From assembly GCA_021769625.1 (NCBI GenBank), contig JAETSN010000042.1:1-37840 (forward strand): DNA of 37,840 nucleotides, given 5' to 3'. A program made the translations under genes and the position numbers. This document shows, one piece after another, positions 1 to 9,119 of this stretch (the stretch's first letter is position 1; every line of letters starts with the position of its first letter). Source of the DNA: [Clostridium] symbiosum (lineage in GTDB: Bacteria; Bacillota; Clostridia; Lachnospirales; Lachnospiraceae). The notes beneath the pieces were generated by a model that had not been told where the DNA came from, did no database searches, and was given only the letters and a program-made list of their open reading frames with translations.

Positions 1-59
1 GTTATATATTTTGAGTGTAGGCATAGGAACAGAAAGGGTATAGGAAGGTGATCGGTGAC

Positions 60-1118
60 ATGGCATACAGAGACCATACAAAGAAAATTAATATCGGCGG
101 GAGAGTGATCGGCGGCGGAAGCCCGATCGCGATACAGTCCATGACCAACACGCCGACGGAAGATATAGAGGCGACAACGGCGCAGATCAGGCGGCTGGAA
201 AAAGCGGGCTGTGAGATCATCCGCTGTACGGTGCCGACTTTGGAGGCGGCGAAGGCGCTGAAGGAGATCAAAAAGCAGATCGGGATACCGTTGGTGGCGG
301 ATATCCATTTTGATTATAAAATGGCGATCGCGGCGATAGAAAACGGCGCCGATAAGATCCGGATCAATCCGGGCAATATTGGCAGCAGGGAGAATGTGAA
401 GGCTGTGGTGTCTGCGGCGAAGGAGCGGGATATCCCGATCCGGGTAGGCGTAAACAGCGGTTCTCTGGAAAAAGAACTGGTGGAAAAATACGGGGGCGTC
501 ACGGCGCAGGGTATTGTGGAAAGTGCTCTGGATAAGGTACATATGATCGAGGATATGGATTATGACAACCTTGTCATCAGCATCAAGTCCTCGGATGTGA
601 TGATGTGCGTCAGGGCGCATGAACTGCTGGCGGACAAGACGCCCTATCCCCTGCATGTGGGCATCACCGAATCCGGCACCGTAAGCAGCGGCAACATCAA
701 ATCATCCATCGGCCTTGCGCTGATCTTAAATCAGGGCATCGGCGACACGATCCGGGTCTCCCTGACCGGGGATCCGGTGGAGGAGATCAGATCCGCCAAG
801 CTCATCCTGCGGACGCTGGGGCTTCGAAAAGGCGGCATCGAAGTCGTTTCCTGCCCTACCTGCGGCAGGACAAAGATCGATCTGATCGGGCTGGCAGAGA
901 AAGTGGAAAAAATGGTGGCGGATATTCCGTTGGATATCAAAGTGGCGGTCATGGGCTGTGTGGTCAACGGTCCCGGTGAGGCGAAAGAAGCGGATATCGG
1001 TATTGCCGGAGGAATCGGAGAGGGACTTTTGATCAAAAAGGGCGAGATCGTCAGGAAGGTGCCGGAGGCGGAGCTTCTCGATACACTGCGGCAGGAGCTG
1101 CTCTCTTGGGAAGTGTGA
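60..1118 (+). CDS. ispG: 4-hydroxy-3-methylbut-2-enyl diphosphate synthase (IspG/GcpE)
   Basis: This is the Fe-S enzyme of the non-mevalonate isoprenoid pathway that reductively converts methylerythritol cyclodiphosphate to HMBPP in the cytoplasm. The N-terminal half has the TIM-barrel signature (GGGSPIAIQSMTN, then VADIHFDYKMA and KIRINPGNIG). The C-terminal half has the [4Fe-4S] ligands: C265 and C268 in SCPTCGR and C300 in GCVVNGPGEA, followed by a conserved Glu. At about 352 residues it is the usual bacterial length. I choose ATG at 60 because AGGAAGGTGAT lies before it and homologues begin this way; an in-frame GTG at 48 would add four residues. The gene is followed by polC on the same strand, and in related genomes dxr and rseP lie upstream, beyond this window. 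Confidence 0.95.
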   Translation: MAYRDHTKKINIGGRVIGGGSPIAIQSMTNTPTEDIEATTAQIRRLEKAGCEIIRCTVPTLEAAKALKEIKKQIGIPLVADIHFDYKMAIAAIENGADKIRINPGNIGSRENVKAVVSAAKERDIPIRVGVNSGSLEKELVEKYGGVTAQGIVESALDKVHMIEDMDYDNLVISIKSSDVMMCVRAHELLADKTPYPLHVGITESGTVSSGNIKSSIGLALILNQGIGDTIRVSLTGDPVEEIRSAKLILRTLGLRKGGIEVVSCPTCGRTKIDLIGLAEKVEKMVADIPLDIKVAVMGCVVNGPGEAKEADIGIAGGIGEGLLIKKGEIVRKVPEAELLDTLRQELLSWEV

Positions 1119-1120
1119 GA

Positions 1121-1254
1121 AGATTTTCTAAGCGGCCAAAGGACACCCGCTAAGAAAATCTAAGTCATTCCTCGAAGAATCGCTGAAGCGATTCTTCCGC
1201 AAGTTTCACAGATTGTTTGTGCCGCCGATGGCGGCATGTCTGGAAGTTTGAAAC
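1121..1254 (+). promoter_or_regulatory. Triple-hairpin spacer between ispG and polC
   Basis: The 148-base intergenic region holds three inverted repeats. The first is a 15-bp stem with one mismatch (1121-1135 with 1147-1161). The second is a perfect 10-bp stem with a TGAA loop (1174-1197). The third is GCCGCC-GAT-GGCGGC (1221-1235), enclosed by GTTTCA/TGAAAC (1203-1208 with 1249-1254), and it ends directly before the polC SD. No T-tract follows any of them, so mRNA processing, stability or translational control is likelier than termination. The function is inferred. Confidence 0.5.
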
Positions 1255-1266
1255 AGGAGTAAATTA

Positions 1267-4200
1267 ATGAAACGATTCGAAGAAGTATTTCCGACCCTGC
1301 AGCTGAAAGGCGACCTGAAAGCCCTGTTTGAAACTGTGCAGGTGGAGCGGATCTCGGCCCCGAAAGACAGAAAATTTCTGCGCATCTATCTCGGCAGCGA
1401 ACATCTGATAGAGAAGGAAAAGATCTGGGCGCTGGAGCGTGAGATCAAAAACCAGTTGTTTTCTTATGCGGATACAACGGTCAAAATATATGAGAAGTTT
1501 CATCTTTCTTCCCTGTATACGCCGGAAAAACTGATGGAAGTTTACGGGAAGAGTATTATGCAGGAGCTTCGGGAACTCTCCCCTCTGGAGTACAGCCTGT
1601 TTAAGAATGCCGAAATATCCTATCCCGATGAAAAAAATATGAAGGTGGTGCTGGAGGAATCCGTCCTTGCCAGGGAAAAAGAAAAGGAACTGGTGAGGAT
1701 TTTGGAGAAGATCTTTCAGGAGCGCTGTGGTTTTGATGTGCAGATCGAGGCGGCGTATCGGGAGAAGAAGGAGAGAAAGCACAAGGCGGAACAGGAACAG
1801 AAGATCGAGAACAAGGTGGCGGAGATCCTTTCCATGGCGAAGGGAAGCGAGGGGATGGAAGCTTCCTTTGCCGGGGAGGAGACGGCACAGAGCACAGATC
1901 AGACAAAGGGCGGCATTGTGAAAGAGTCCGGCGAAAGAAGGCGCATGACAGGCAGCGGAGGATCTTTGGCGGAAGCGGCGGGCGGCAGGAGCCGCATGCC
2001 GGGCGGCGCGGGCAAAAAGTTTGACAAAGACGCTCTCCGCCCGCTAAAACGCTCCGAAAATCCGGATGTCATCTTCGGCAGGGATTTTGAGGGAGAGGAT
2101 ATCCCGATCGAGAACATCACCGATGAGATCGGGGAAGTGATCATCCGCGGAAAAGTGCTTAACTATGACGAGCGGGAGATCACGAAGATCGAAAAGACGA
2201 TCCTGATCTTCACGGTCACAGATATGACAGATACCATCGGCGTGAAGATCTTTGTGAAGACGGAGCAGGTGGGAGAGATCAAGGACGCCCTGCAGAGAGG
2301 AAATTTCCTGAAGATCAAGGGCGTTGTCATGATGGACAAGTTCGACCACGAACTGGGCATATCCTCCGTTTCCGGCATGAAAAAGATCCCTGATTTTACA
2401 GTGCGGCGGATGGACAACAGCGTGAGGAAGCGGGTGGAACTGCACTGCCATACAAAGATGAGCGAAATGGACGGTGTCTCCGAGGTGAAGGATATCGTAA
2501 AGCGGGCGTACCAGTGGGGTATGCCGGCGATCGCGATCACGGATCACGGCGTGCTGCAGTCCTTTCCGGATGCCAACCATGTGTGGGAGGATCTGTGGCG
2601 GGCGGAAAAGGAAAAAAGAAAGGCTGCGGGGGAGGCGGAGCCGGATAAATTTGACTTTTTCAAGGTGATCTACGGAGTCGAAGGCTATCTGGTGGACGAC
2701 TTAAATCCGCTTGTCAACAGTGATAAAGGGCAGCTTTTGTCCGATGAGATCGTAGTGTTTGATATTGAGACGACGGGATTTTCCCCGGTAAACGACCGCA
2801 TAATAGAGATCGGGGCGGTGAAGGTGAAGGAGGGGAAGATAACGGAGCGTTTTTCCGCTTTTGTCAACCCCGGGAAGCCGATCCCTTTCAGGATCGAGCA
2901 GCTTACCGGCATCAATGACGCCATGGTGCTCGATGCGCCGGGCATCGGGGAAGTGCTGCCGCAGTTTCTGGAGTTTTGCGGGGACGCCGTTCTGGCTGCC
3001 CACAATGCCGGTTTTGATATGAGTTTTATCAAGGAAAACGCAAGGAGGGCAGGAATCCCAAAGGAGTTTACCTATCTGGATACCATGGGGATCGCGAGGC
3101 TCCTTCTGCCGGGGCAGGCGAAGCACACGCTGGATGCGGTGGCGAAAACGCTGCATATCTCTCTGGAGAACCATCACCGCGCGGTGGATGACGCGGAGTG
3201 TACCGCCGAAATGTATCAGGCATTTTTAAAGATGCTTTCGGAGCGCGGCATAGAGAGCCTTGCACAGCTGGAGGAGGCGGGGCGCTCGAATCCGGAGATC
3301 ATAAAAAAGATGACCACCTACCATGTGATCATTCTGGCGAAGAACAATGTGGGCAGGACAAACCTGTATACGCTGGTCAGCAAATCCCATCTGGATTATT
3401 TCAGCAGACGGCCCAGGATCCCGAAGAGCGAACTGTTAAAATACAGGGAAGGGCTGATCATCGGAAGCGCCTGTGAGGCGGGGGAACTGTATAAGGCGCT
3501 GTTGGACGGCAGGGAGGAGACGGAACTGGCACGGATCGTGAATTTTTATGACTATCTGGAGATCCAGCCGCTTACCAACAACGAGTTTATGATAGAGTCC
3601 GAGCGGATCGAAAATGTGCATTCTTTCGAGGATATCAAGGATCTGAACAGGAAAGTGGTGGAACTCGGGGAGACATTTAACAAACCGGTGGTCGCCACCT
3701 GCGACGTACATTTTCTGGATCCGGAGGACGAGATATACCGCCGCATCATCATGGCGGCAAGAAAATATGAGAACGCGGACAACCAGGCGCCGCTCTATCT
3801 GCGCACCACGGAAGAGATGCTGGAGGAATTCCAGTATCTGGGGAGCGACAAGGCGGAGGAGATCGTTATCACCAACACCAACCTGATCGCGGATATGGTG
3901 GACACCATGTCCCCGGTGCGCCCGGACAAGTGTCCGCCGATCATCCCGGATTCGGACAAGACGCTGACGAGGATCTGCTACGATAAAGCCCATGAACTGT
4001 ATGGCGAGGTTTTGCCTGAAATAGTGGAGGCCAGAATGAAAAAGGAGCTGGGTTCCATTATCAATAACGGCTTCGCGGTGATGTATATCATCGCCCAGAA
4101 GCTGGTCTGGAAATCGGTGGAGGACGGGTATCTGGTGGGTTCCCGCGGCTCTGTGGGTTCTTCCTTTGTGGCGTTCCTTGCGGGGATCACGGAGGTAAAT

Positions 4201-5838
4201 TCCCTTAGCCCCCACTACAGGTGTCCCCACTGCTTTTATTATGATTTTGATTCCGAGGAAGTGAAAGCCTTCGTAGGGGGCGCCGGCTGTGATATGCCGG
4301 ACAAAAAATGTCCGAAATGCGGTGAAATGCTGGTGAAGGACGGATTTGACATCCCCTTTGAGACGTTCCTCGGCTTTATGGGGGACAAGGAGCCGGACAT
4401 CGATCTGAATTTCTCCGGGGAATACCAGAGCAAGGCGCATAAATATACGGAGGTGATCTTCGGTCACGGGCAGACTTACCGGGCGGGCACGATCGGAACG
4501 ATGGCGGATAAGACCGCATTCGGCTATGTGAAAAATTATTATGAAGAACATGAGATCCATAAACGGAATTGTGAGATCGACAGGATCGTGCAGGGGTGCA
4601 CCGGCATCAGAAGAAGTACGGGACAGCATCCGGGCGGCATCGTGGTGCTGCCGGTGGGGGAGAATATCAATTCCTTTACGCCGGTGCAGCATCCGGCGAA
4701 CGACATGACAACGGATATCGTCACGACCCATTTTGATTATCATTCCATCGACCACAACCTGTTGAAGCTGGATATTCTGGGGCATGATGATCCCACCATG
4801 ATCCGTATGCTGCAGGATCTGACGGGGCTGGACCCCACGACGATCCCGTTGGATGACAAGGCGGTGATGAGCCTGTTCACGTCCCCGGAGGCTCTGGGGC
4901 TTAAGCCGGAGGATATCGGCGGCTGTCCTGTGGGTTCGCTGGGAATTCCGGAATTCGGGACGGAGTTTGTCATCCAGATGCTGCTTGACACAAAACCCCA
5001 GCATTTTTCGGATCTGATCAGGATCTCCGGCTTAGGGCACGGGACGGATGTGTGGCTGGGAAACGCCCAGACGCTGATCGAGGAGGGGAAGGCGACGATT
5101 TCCACGGCGATCTGCTGTCGTGACGATATCATGATCTATCTGATCCACATGGGGCTTGATCCTGCGCTCTCCTTCAAGATCATGGAGAGTGTGCGGAAGG
5201 GAAAAGGGTTGAAGCCGGAGTGGGAAGAGGAGATGACCGCAAACAATGTGCCGGACTGGTATATCTGGTCCTGCAAAAAGATCAAGTATATGTTCCCGAA
5301 GGCGCATGCGGCGGCCTATGTCATGATGGCATGGCGCATCGCCTACTGTAAAGTGTACCATCCGCTGGCCTACTACGCGGCATTTTTCAGTATCAGGGCT
5401 TCCGCCTTTTCCTATGAGATCATGTGTCAGGGACGGGCGCATCTCGAAAGTGTGCTGAACGAGTACAAAAAGAGGGGGAAGGACCAGCTCTCCAAAAAGG
5501 AACAGGATTCCATGCGGGATATGAAGATCGTGCAGGAGATGTACGCCCGGGGCTTTGAATTTTTGCCCATCGATCTGTATAAATCCGATGCGAGGCTGTT
5601 CCAGATCGTGGACGGGAAACTGCTGCCGTCCTTCAGCAGTATCGATGGACTCGGAGAAAAGGCGGCTTACGCGATCTGCGAAGCGGCAAAGCAGGGAACG
5701 TTTCTGTCGAAAGACGATTTCAGGGAGCGGGCGAAGGTCGGCAAGACAATGGTGGACCAGCTTTCGGATCTGGGAATACTGGGTGATCTACCGGAGAGCA
5801 ATCAGATCAGCCTGTTTGATTTTGTGAAGGTGGGGTAG
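1267..5838 (+). CDS. polC: DNA polymerase III alpha subunit, Gram-positive PolC type
   Basis: This is the essential replicative DNA polymerase of low-GC Firmicutes, with built-in 3'-5' proofreading. At 1523 residues it is slightly longer than the usual 1430-1450. The order is: N-terminal domain; a low-complexity charged linker at about 180-260; an OB fold (GEVIIRGKVLNYDERE); a PHP domain starting HCHTKMSEMDG at H393; and an inserted DEDD exonuclease starting VFDIETTG with D499. Next come the palm/fingers with a zinc ribbon (CPHC from C986, then CPKC) and the polymerase motif PDIDLNFSGEYQ with catalytic D1044 and D1046. The extra length lies mostly in the linker. ATG 1267 is preceded by CAGGAG at good spacing. 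Placement after ispG is typical for Clostridia. Confidence 0.97.
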   Translation: MKRFEEVFPTLQLKGDLKALFETVQVERISAPKDRKFLRIYLGSEHLIEKEKIWALEREIKNQLFSYADTTVKIYEKFHLSSLYTPEKLMEVYGKSIMQELRELSPLEYSLFKNAEISYPDEKNMKVVLEESVLAREKEKELVRILEKIFQERCGFDVQIEAAYREKKERKHKAEQEQKIENKVAEILSMAKGSEGMEASFAGEETAQSTDQTKGGIVKESGERRRMTGSGGSLAEAAGGRSRMPGGAGKKFDKDALRPLKRSENPDVIFGRDFEGEDIPIENITDEIGEVIIRGKVLNYDEREITKIEKTILIFTVTDMTDTIGVKIFVKTEQVGEIKDALQRGNFLKIKGVVMMDKFDHELGISSVSGMKKIPDFTVRRMDNSVRKRVELHCHTKMSEMDGVSEVKDIVKRAYQWGMPAIAITDHGVLQSFPDANHVWEDLWRAEKEKRKAAGEAEPDKFDFFKVIYGVEGYLVDDLNPLVNSDKGQLLSDEIVVFDIETTGFSPVNDRIIEIGAVKVKEGKITERFSAFVNPGKPIPFRIEQLTGINDAMVLDAPGIGEVLPQFLEFCGDAVLAAHNAGFDMSFIKENARRAGIPKEFTYLDTMGIARLLLPGQAKHTLDAVAKTLHISLENHHRAVDDAECTAEMYQAFLKMLSERGIESLAQLEEAGRSNPEIIKKMTTYHVIILAKNNVGRTNLYTLVSKSHLDYFSRRPRIPKSELLKYREGLIIGSACEAGELYKALLDGREETELARIVNFYDYLEIQPLTNNEFMIESERIENVHSFEDIKDLNRKVVELGETFNKPVVATCDVHFLDPEDEIYRRIIMAARKYENADNQAPLYLRTTEEMLEEFQYLGSDKAEEIVITNTNLIADMVDTMSPVRPDKCPPIIPDSDKTLTRICYDKAHELYGEVLPEIVEARMKKELGSIINNGFAVMYIIAQKLVWKSVEDGYLVGSRGSVGSSFVAFLAGITEVNSLSPHYRCPHCFYYDFDSEEVKAFVGGAGCDMPDKKCPKCGEMLVKDGFDIPFETFLGFMGDKEPDIDLNFSGEYQSKAHKYTEVIFGHGQTYRAGTIGTMADKTAFGYVKNYYEEHEIHKRNCEIDRIVQGCTGIRRSTGQHPGGIVVLPVGENINSFTPVQHPANDMTTDIVTTHFDYHSIDHNLLKLDILGHDDPTMIRMLQDLTGLDPTTIPLDDKAVMSLFTSPEALGLKPEDIGGCPVGSLGIPEFGTEFVIQMLLDTKPQHFSDLIRISGLGHGTDVWLGNAQTLIEEGKATISTAICCRDDIMIYLIHMGLDPALSFKIMESVRKGKGLKPEWEEEMTANNVPDWYIWSCKKIKYMFPKAHAAAYVMMAWRIAYCKVYHPLAYYAAFFSIRASAFSYEIMCQGRAHLESVLNEYKKRGKDQLSKKEQDSMRDMKIVQEMYARGFEFLPIDLYKSDARLFQIVDGKLLPSFSSIDGLGEKAAYAICEAAKQGTFLSKDDFRERAKVGKTMVDQLSDLGILGDLPESNQISLFDFVKVG

Positions 5839-5933
5839 GAGGCGGATGTCGAAGATATAACCCTTAAATACTGGTTGTATTGTGATCGCAACAAAATGCA
5901 TTGAGAAAAAATTGAAAAAAATTAAAAAAATGC

Positions 5934-5962
5934 TTGCAATCTTTCGAAATATGTAATAGAAT
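5934..5962 (+). promoter_or_regulatory. Promoter of tRNA-Glu
   Basis: The -35 TTGCAA (5934-5939) and -10 TAGAAT (5957-5962) are separated by exactly 17 bases. A-tracts resembling an UP element precede them (5903-5930). Transcription would start near 5969. The short leader contains the inverted repeat GTGCAG/CTGCAC (5969-5987) before the tRNA. Confidence 0.75.
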
Positions 5963-6003
5963 AATCAAGTGCAGTACAGATCTGCACAGAAAGATTGCAA
6001 AAT

Positions 6004-6075
6004 GGCTGATTGGTCAAGCGGTTAAGACGCCGCCCTCTCACGGCGGAAACAGGGGTTCGATTCCCCTATCAGCTG
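6004..6075 (+). tRNA. tRNA-Glu (anticodon CTC)
   Basis: A 72-base cloverleaf can be folded by eye. The acceptor GGCTGAT pairs with ATCAGCT, with one G-U at the first pair. The D stem is GTC/GAC. The anticodon stem CCGCC/GGCGG has loop CTCTCAC, giving CTC, which reads GAG. The T stem AGGGG/CCCCT has loop TTCGATT. The discriminator is G, and CCA is not encoded. It lies just downstream of polC as an isolated unit with its own promoter and terminator. CTC is usually the minor Glu isoacceptor beside TTC. Confidence 0.93.
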
Positions 6076-6105
6076 CGACTGTTTTTAACAGCCCAACCCT
6101 AAAGG

Positions 6106-6149
6106 ATGCCAGAGAAACAATGATTTTGTCATGTTTCCTGGTATTTTTT
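6106..6149 (+). terminator. Intrinsic terminator after tRNA-Glu
   Basis: An imperfect hairpin (ATGCCAG..GAAACA.TGA paired with TCATGTTTCCTGGTAT) is followed directly by six T residues (6144-6149). It probably ends the tRNA transcript before the response-regulator fragment. Confidence 0.65.
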
Positions 6150-6192
6150 GTATATAAAAAAAGATTTCTGGCAGAGAACAGGGGACAGATAT

Positions 6193-7206
6193 ATGAATAT
6201 GCTTCCGGTTATGATCGTGGATGATGAGAAGTTGGCAAGAGAAGATTTACAGACATTTATTGACTGGGAATCTTTGGGATTTTATATTGTGGCGACTGCG
6301 GTAAATGGCAGGCAGGCGCTGAAAATGTATGCGCAATATCATCCGAAGATCATTTTTACGGATATCAAGATGCCTGTGATGGACGGGATAGAATTCAGCA
6401 GGGAACTGCGGAAAATAGACGAAGAGACGATCATCATATTGTTGACCGCGTATGAGGAATTTTCTTATGCCAAGGCGGCTATTCGTCTGGGTATCACGGA
6501 TTATGTGATCAAAAATGAGATCACGCCGCAGTCCATGGAGGCGCTGTTGAAAAAATTGCGGCAGAGGATCGAAATAGTACAAAAAAGCAGCAATATCCTG
6601 AATGATAAGCTGATAGAGAATTTCTTCCAGTCAGAAGATGAGAATAAAGAAATGTTGGGAAATAAAATGCTGGAAAAAAGGTTCTACTATCTTATGGTGG
6701 AACAGAATCGTCCCTTAAATATCAGCGAGGAGTCATCATTGGCGGAGTTTCCTGTCAAAAAACAGGATATATCGGAGGCGCTCAGGGGATTAGAATATGT
6801 CCATATGAAAATGGAGGCTGTGAGTAATATGAGGGAAACCACAACAACGGTTATTCTGGATACGGATTTTACCTCTCAAAATGACAGTTTTCAGATCTTA
6901 TATCAAAATGCTGTAAAAGTACGGGAGTTTCTCATCAGGCGGTTCGATAAGGATTTTACGGTATTTTATACGATGGAGCCGTTGACGCTGCCGGGATGGA
7001 AAAAACTGTGTAAAGATAACGAGAAAATATTCAGGCAAAGATACTTTAAGCCGGAAGAGGTTTTGGTGAGGATAACCGGAATTCCGGAGCCGGAGGGGCA
7101 AAGAGAGAACCATAGAAACGATCTGTTGGAACGGTTTCTCCGTGGGCAGAAGGAGGAGCCGGAAGAATATATCAGGAAAATGTATGATGATATTTGTGCC
7201 GCCTGA
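6193..7206 (+). pseudogene. YesN-like response regulator, C-terminally truncated
   Basis: The protein begins with a complete receiver domain: acidic pocket D10-D11, phospho-acceptor D57 in FTDIKMPVMDG, T85 in LLTAYEE, and K107 in DYVIK. A middle region of about 220 residues resembling the linker of YesN-type two-component regulators follows. The family normally ends in an AraC-type helix-turn-helix near residues 400-520; here the frame stops after 337 residues (IRKMYDDICAA) with no DNA-binding domain. No sensor kinase is nearby. The downstream gene is itself missing its start, so I read this as a gene cut by a deletion near 7195-7206. ATG 6193 is preceded by GGGGAC; an upstream in-frame start at 6148 has no SD. 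The region is visibly more AT-rich than ispG/polC. A stand-alone regulator acting through protein contacts is a weaker alternative. Confidence 0.7.
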
Positions 7207-7814
7207 TTATCGGGGACGGGATAGGATCGGAAACGGTTGCATTTTTGACAGCGGCGGCAGAGAAGATAAAGACGGCGTTTCCCGAGATCCCGATGGGGAT
7301 CCATGTGCTTCTAAACGGGGGAAAACAGTCCCTCGCCATAGCGAAGGCTGTCAATGCGCAGTTTATCCGCTGTTATAATCTGATGAATTCTTATATCGCA
7401 AACAGCGGTTATGTGACGGCGGCAGCGCCGGAACTGATGCGTTACAGAAAAAATATCGGTGCGGAGGATATTATGATCTTCGGGGATTTCCAGGTGAAAC
7501 ATGGAAGTCATGAGATGACTGCGGACAGAACGCTTGCGGAGAAAGCACATGATGTGCAGACGAGCGGTGCGGAGGCAGCTATTTTAACAGGTACGGCGAC
7601 AGGAGTCGCACCGGATGAAGAGGGAATTGCCGATATAAAGAAACATCTGAACATTCCGTTGATCATCGGGAGCGGACTGAATATTAAAAATATAGATAGT
7701 ATATGGCCTTATGCAGATGGGGCTATCATCGGAAGCGGCTTTAAAAAAGATGGTATATTGAGCGCACCTGTGGATCGGGACAGGGTGACAGAATTTATGA
7801 AGTGTATTGGGTAA
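7194..7814 (+). pseudogene. BtpA/SgcQ-family TIM-barrel fragment, N-terminus missing
   Basis: The 206 residues match the C-terminal three quarters of the BtpA/SgcQ family (PF03437-type TIM barrel, often encoded beside sugar ABC transporters). Recognisable blocks are MGIHVLLNGGKQSLAIAKAV, a YRKNIGAEDIMIFGDFQVKH region, ILTGTATG, and LIIGSGL followed by GAIIGSGFKKDG and PVDRDRV. The family normally has about 70 more residues at the start (an MVHLxPLPG-like strand and the EGGVDGI.VEN block), which are absent. The frame opens at a TTG (7194) inside the end of the preceding regulator, with an in-frame TGA at 7188 and no SD-like spacing designed for it. It is probably a non-functional remnant on the far side of the same deletion. 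Confidence 0.72.
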
Positions 7815-7826
7815 AGAGAAAGAACG

Positions 7827-7862
7827 GGCATTGACAGGAAATGTTGTCAGTGCCTGCTTTTA
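7827..7862 (+). terminator. Terminator between convergent genes
   Basis: A 10-bp stem GGCATTGACA/TGTCAGTGCC (7827-7836 with 7845-7854, one G-T pair) is followed by TGCTTTTA. It lies between the plus-strand BtpA fragment and the minus-strand Rpn-like gene. Confidence 0.6.
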
Positions 7863-7918
7863 TTGCTGATAAAAAACAGCAGGAAAAAACACACTACCGT
7901 TTCCCGTATACAAAAGAC

Positions 7919-8884
7919 TTAGGTGGTGCTTAAAGCTGCAAGTTTTGCACGGAGAAAGGCGATTTCGGAGTCCTTTTCTGCCAAAATGGAATCTTTTTCC
8001 GCCAGAGCGGTTTTATCTGCCATGAGCTGAGAGTCCTTTTTTGCCAGAGCAGAATCTTTTTCCGCAATACATGCCTCCAATTCCGCAATCTGCATACTGG
8101 GAAGAATAATCAAAGGTTTTGTCATGCGCTGTACCTCCTTATGAAGATCCGGATGGTGATAAAAAACATGTCCGGAAGCGTGGACAAGCAGGCTCAGATA
8201 GTCGCTGCATTCCCGCGTTGTTAAATATCCTGTCATCAAAGCATTCTGTAATATTACTATAATATCATTTATAAACGCTGTCAATTCTTTCGGATGAAGC
8301 GGATGGCTTTTTGATCTGATCCGGGGTTTCAACCGGAGCAGCAGATAGGGGATGAACAGATACAGGTGCTTTTCCCGGATTTCTTCTAGGGAATAAGACT
8401 GAATCCTGACAGCAGGGATTTGGTAGATATGTTCGCTTTCATCCGGGAAGATAATACGACATTTCAGCTTATCGGGAAGATTATTATTCTGATCGGGGTA
8501 GATGACAACGGAATGGGGGAAACGGATCGTGACCTCGCCGGTGGAACCATCCTGCGACATACAGTGCTCTATCGCGTAGTGCATGTCATAAGAGATCATG
8601 CGAATGACCATGAATTTATCGTTTTCCATCTGGCACTCAATGTGATAAAAATCGGAACCGGCGATCAGAAGAGAAATATCCATCAGGTTAGAAGAGGGTG
8701 GATTGGCTGGGATATCCTGAAAGGTAGAATGTTCTGTGCCGAGGAGCCTGACAGGAGTGTCAGGAGGATACTCTTTTCCGTATATTTCCCTGATGAGTGA
8801 GAACAGTTGATCTGGCATGGCATAGACGATGGCTTTTAGGATTTCATCCCACAGCCTGTCACCGATGATAGTTTGATTTGACAT
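7919..8884 (-). CDS. Rpn-family PD-(D/E)XK nuclease / transposase-like protein with heptad tail
   Basis: The 321-residue protein belongs to the Rpn/PD-(D/E)XK transposase-like group (recombination-promoting nuclease relatives), common in multiple copies in Clostridia. The nuclease core shows D69 in LMDISLLI and the E-x-Q pair E83/Q85 in FYHIECQ, followed by ISYDMHYAIEHCM. The last 50 residues are six near-perfect heptads (AEKDSAL, AKKDSQL, MADKTAL, AEKDSIL, AEKDSEI, AFLRAKL; 274-315), which should form a coiled coil. ATG 8884 has AAAGGA before it. It is a single-gene unit with no inverted repeats or target duplication around it, so it is not an evident insertion sequence. DNA cleavage is a family inference. 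Confidence 0.75.
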   Translation of the reverse strand: MSNQTIIGDRLWDEILKAIVYAMPDQLFSLIREIYGKEYPPDTPVRLLGTEHSTFQDIPANPPSSNLMDISLLIAGSDFYHIECQMENDKFMVIRMISYDMHYAIEHCMSQDGSTGEVTIRFPHSVVIYPDQNNNLPDKLKCRIIFPDESEHIYQIPAVRIQSYSLEEIREKHLYLFIPYLLLRLKPRIRSKSHPLHPKELTAFINDIIVILQNALMTGYLTTRECSDYLSLLVHASGHVFYHHPDLHKEVQRMTKPLIILPSMQIAELEACIAEKDSALAKKDSQLMADKTALAEKDSILAEKDSEIAFLRAKLAALSTT

Positions 8885-9068
8885 AATAATCCTTTCTTTT
8901 GTTATTTAGTGTTGTGCTGCGTGATTACAATTTGTGAAATATCAGCGAACCGCTGATCGAAACTTATGATAAAGAGATATGGCAGAATGCCTGTCCGAAT
9001 TGTTTCCACAGATTCAGTGTAGCAGAATAGTTGTGATATGACAAGTGCTAAAATATGATATATTCTGC

Positions 9069-9102
9069 GACAGCGACCCGAGGGCGGGTATGGGGCGCTG
9101 TC
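9069..9102 (-). terminator. Hairpin downstream of the beta-CASP gene
   Basis: GACAGCG/CGCTGTC (9069-9075 with 9096-9102) encloses a second stem ACCCG/CGGGT. It lies 18 bases past the end of the minus-strand gene. The following bases are only mildly T-rich, so it may be a weak terminator. The rest of 8885-9119 shows only a small 7-bp inverted repeat (8941-8957) and no gene. Confidence 0.4.
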
Positions 9103-9119
9103 ACATGAGGGCTGACAAT

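Noticed and set aside
3436-5004. 522-residue minus-strand open frame opposite polC
   Set aside because: It lies wholly inside polC, is rich in His/Arg/Leu in a low-complexity way typical of a mirror frame, and has no SD or recognisable domain.
6148-6192. Longer start for the response regulator
   Set aside because: The added 15 residues come from the region beside the terminator T-run and lack an SD. The receiver fold starts naturally at 6193.
7919-8884. Insertion sequence
   Set aside because: The Rpn-like protein is transposase-related by family, but I found no terminal inverted repeats or target duplication at its borders, so I list it only as a gene.
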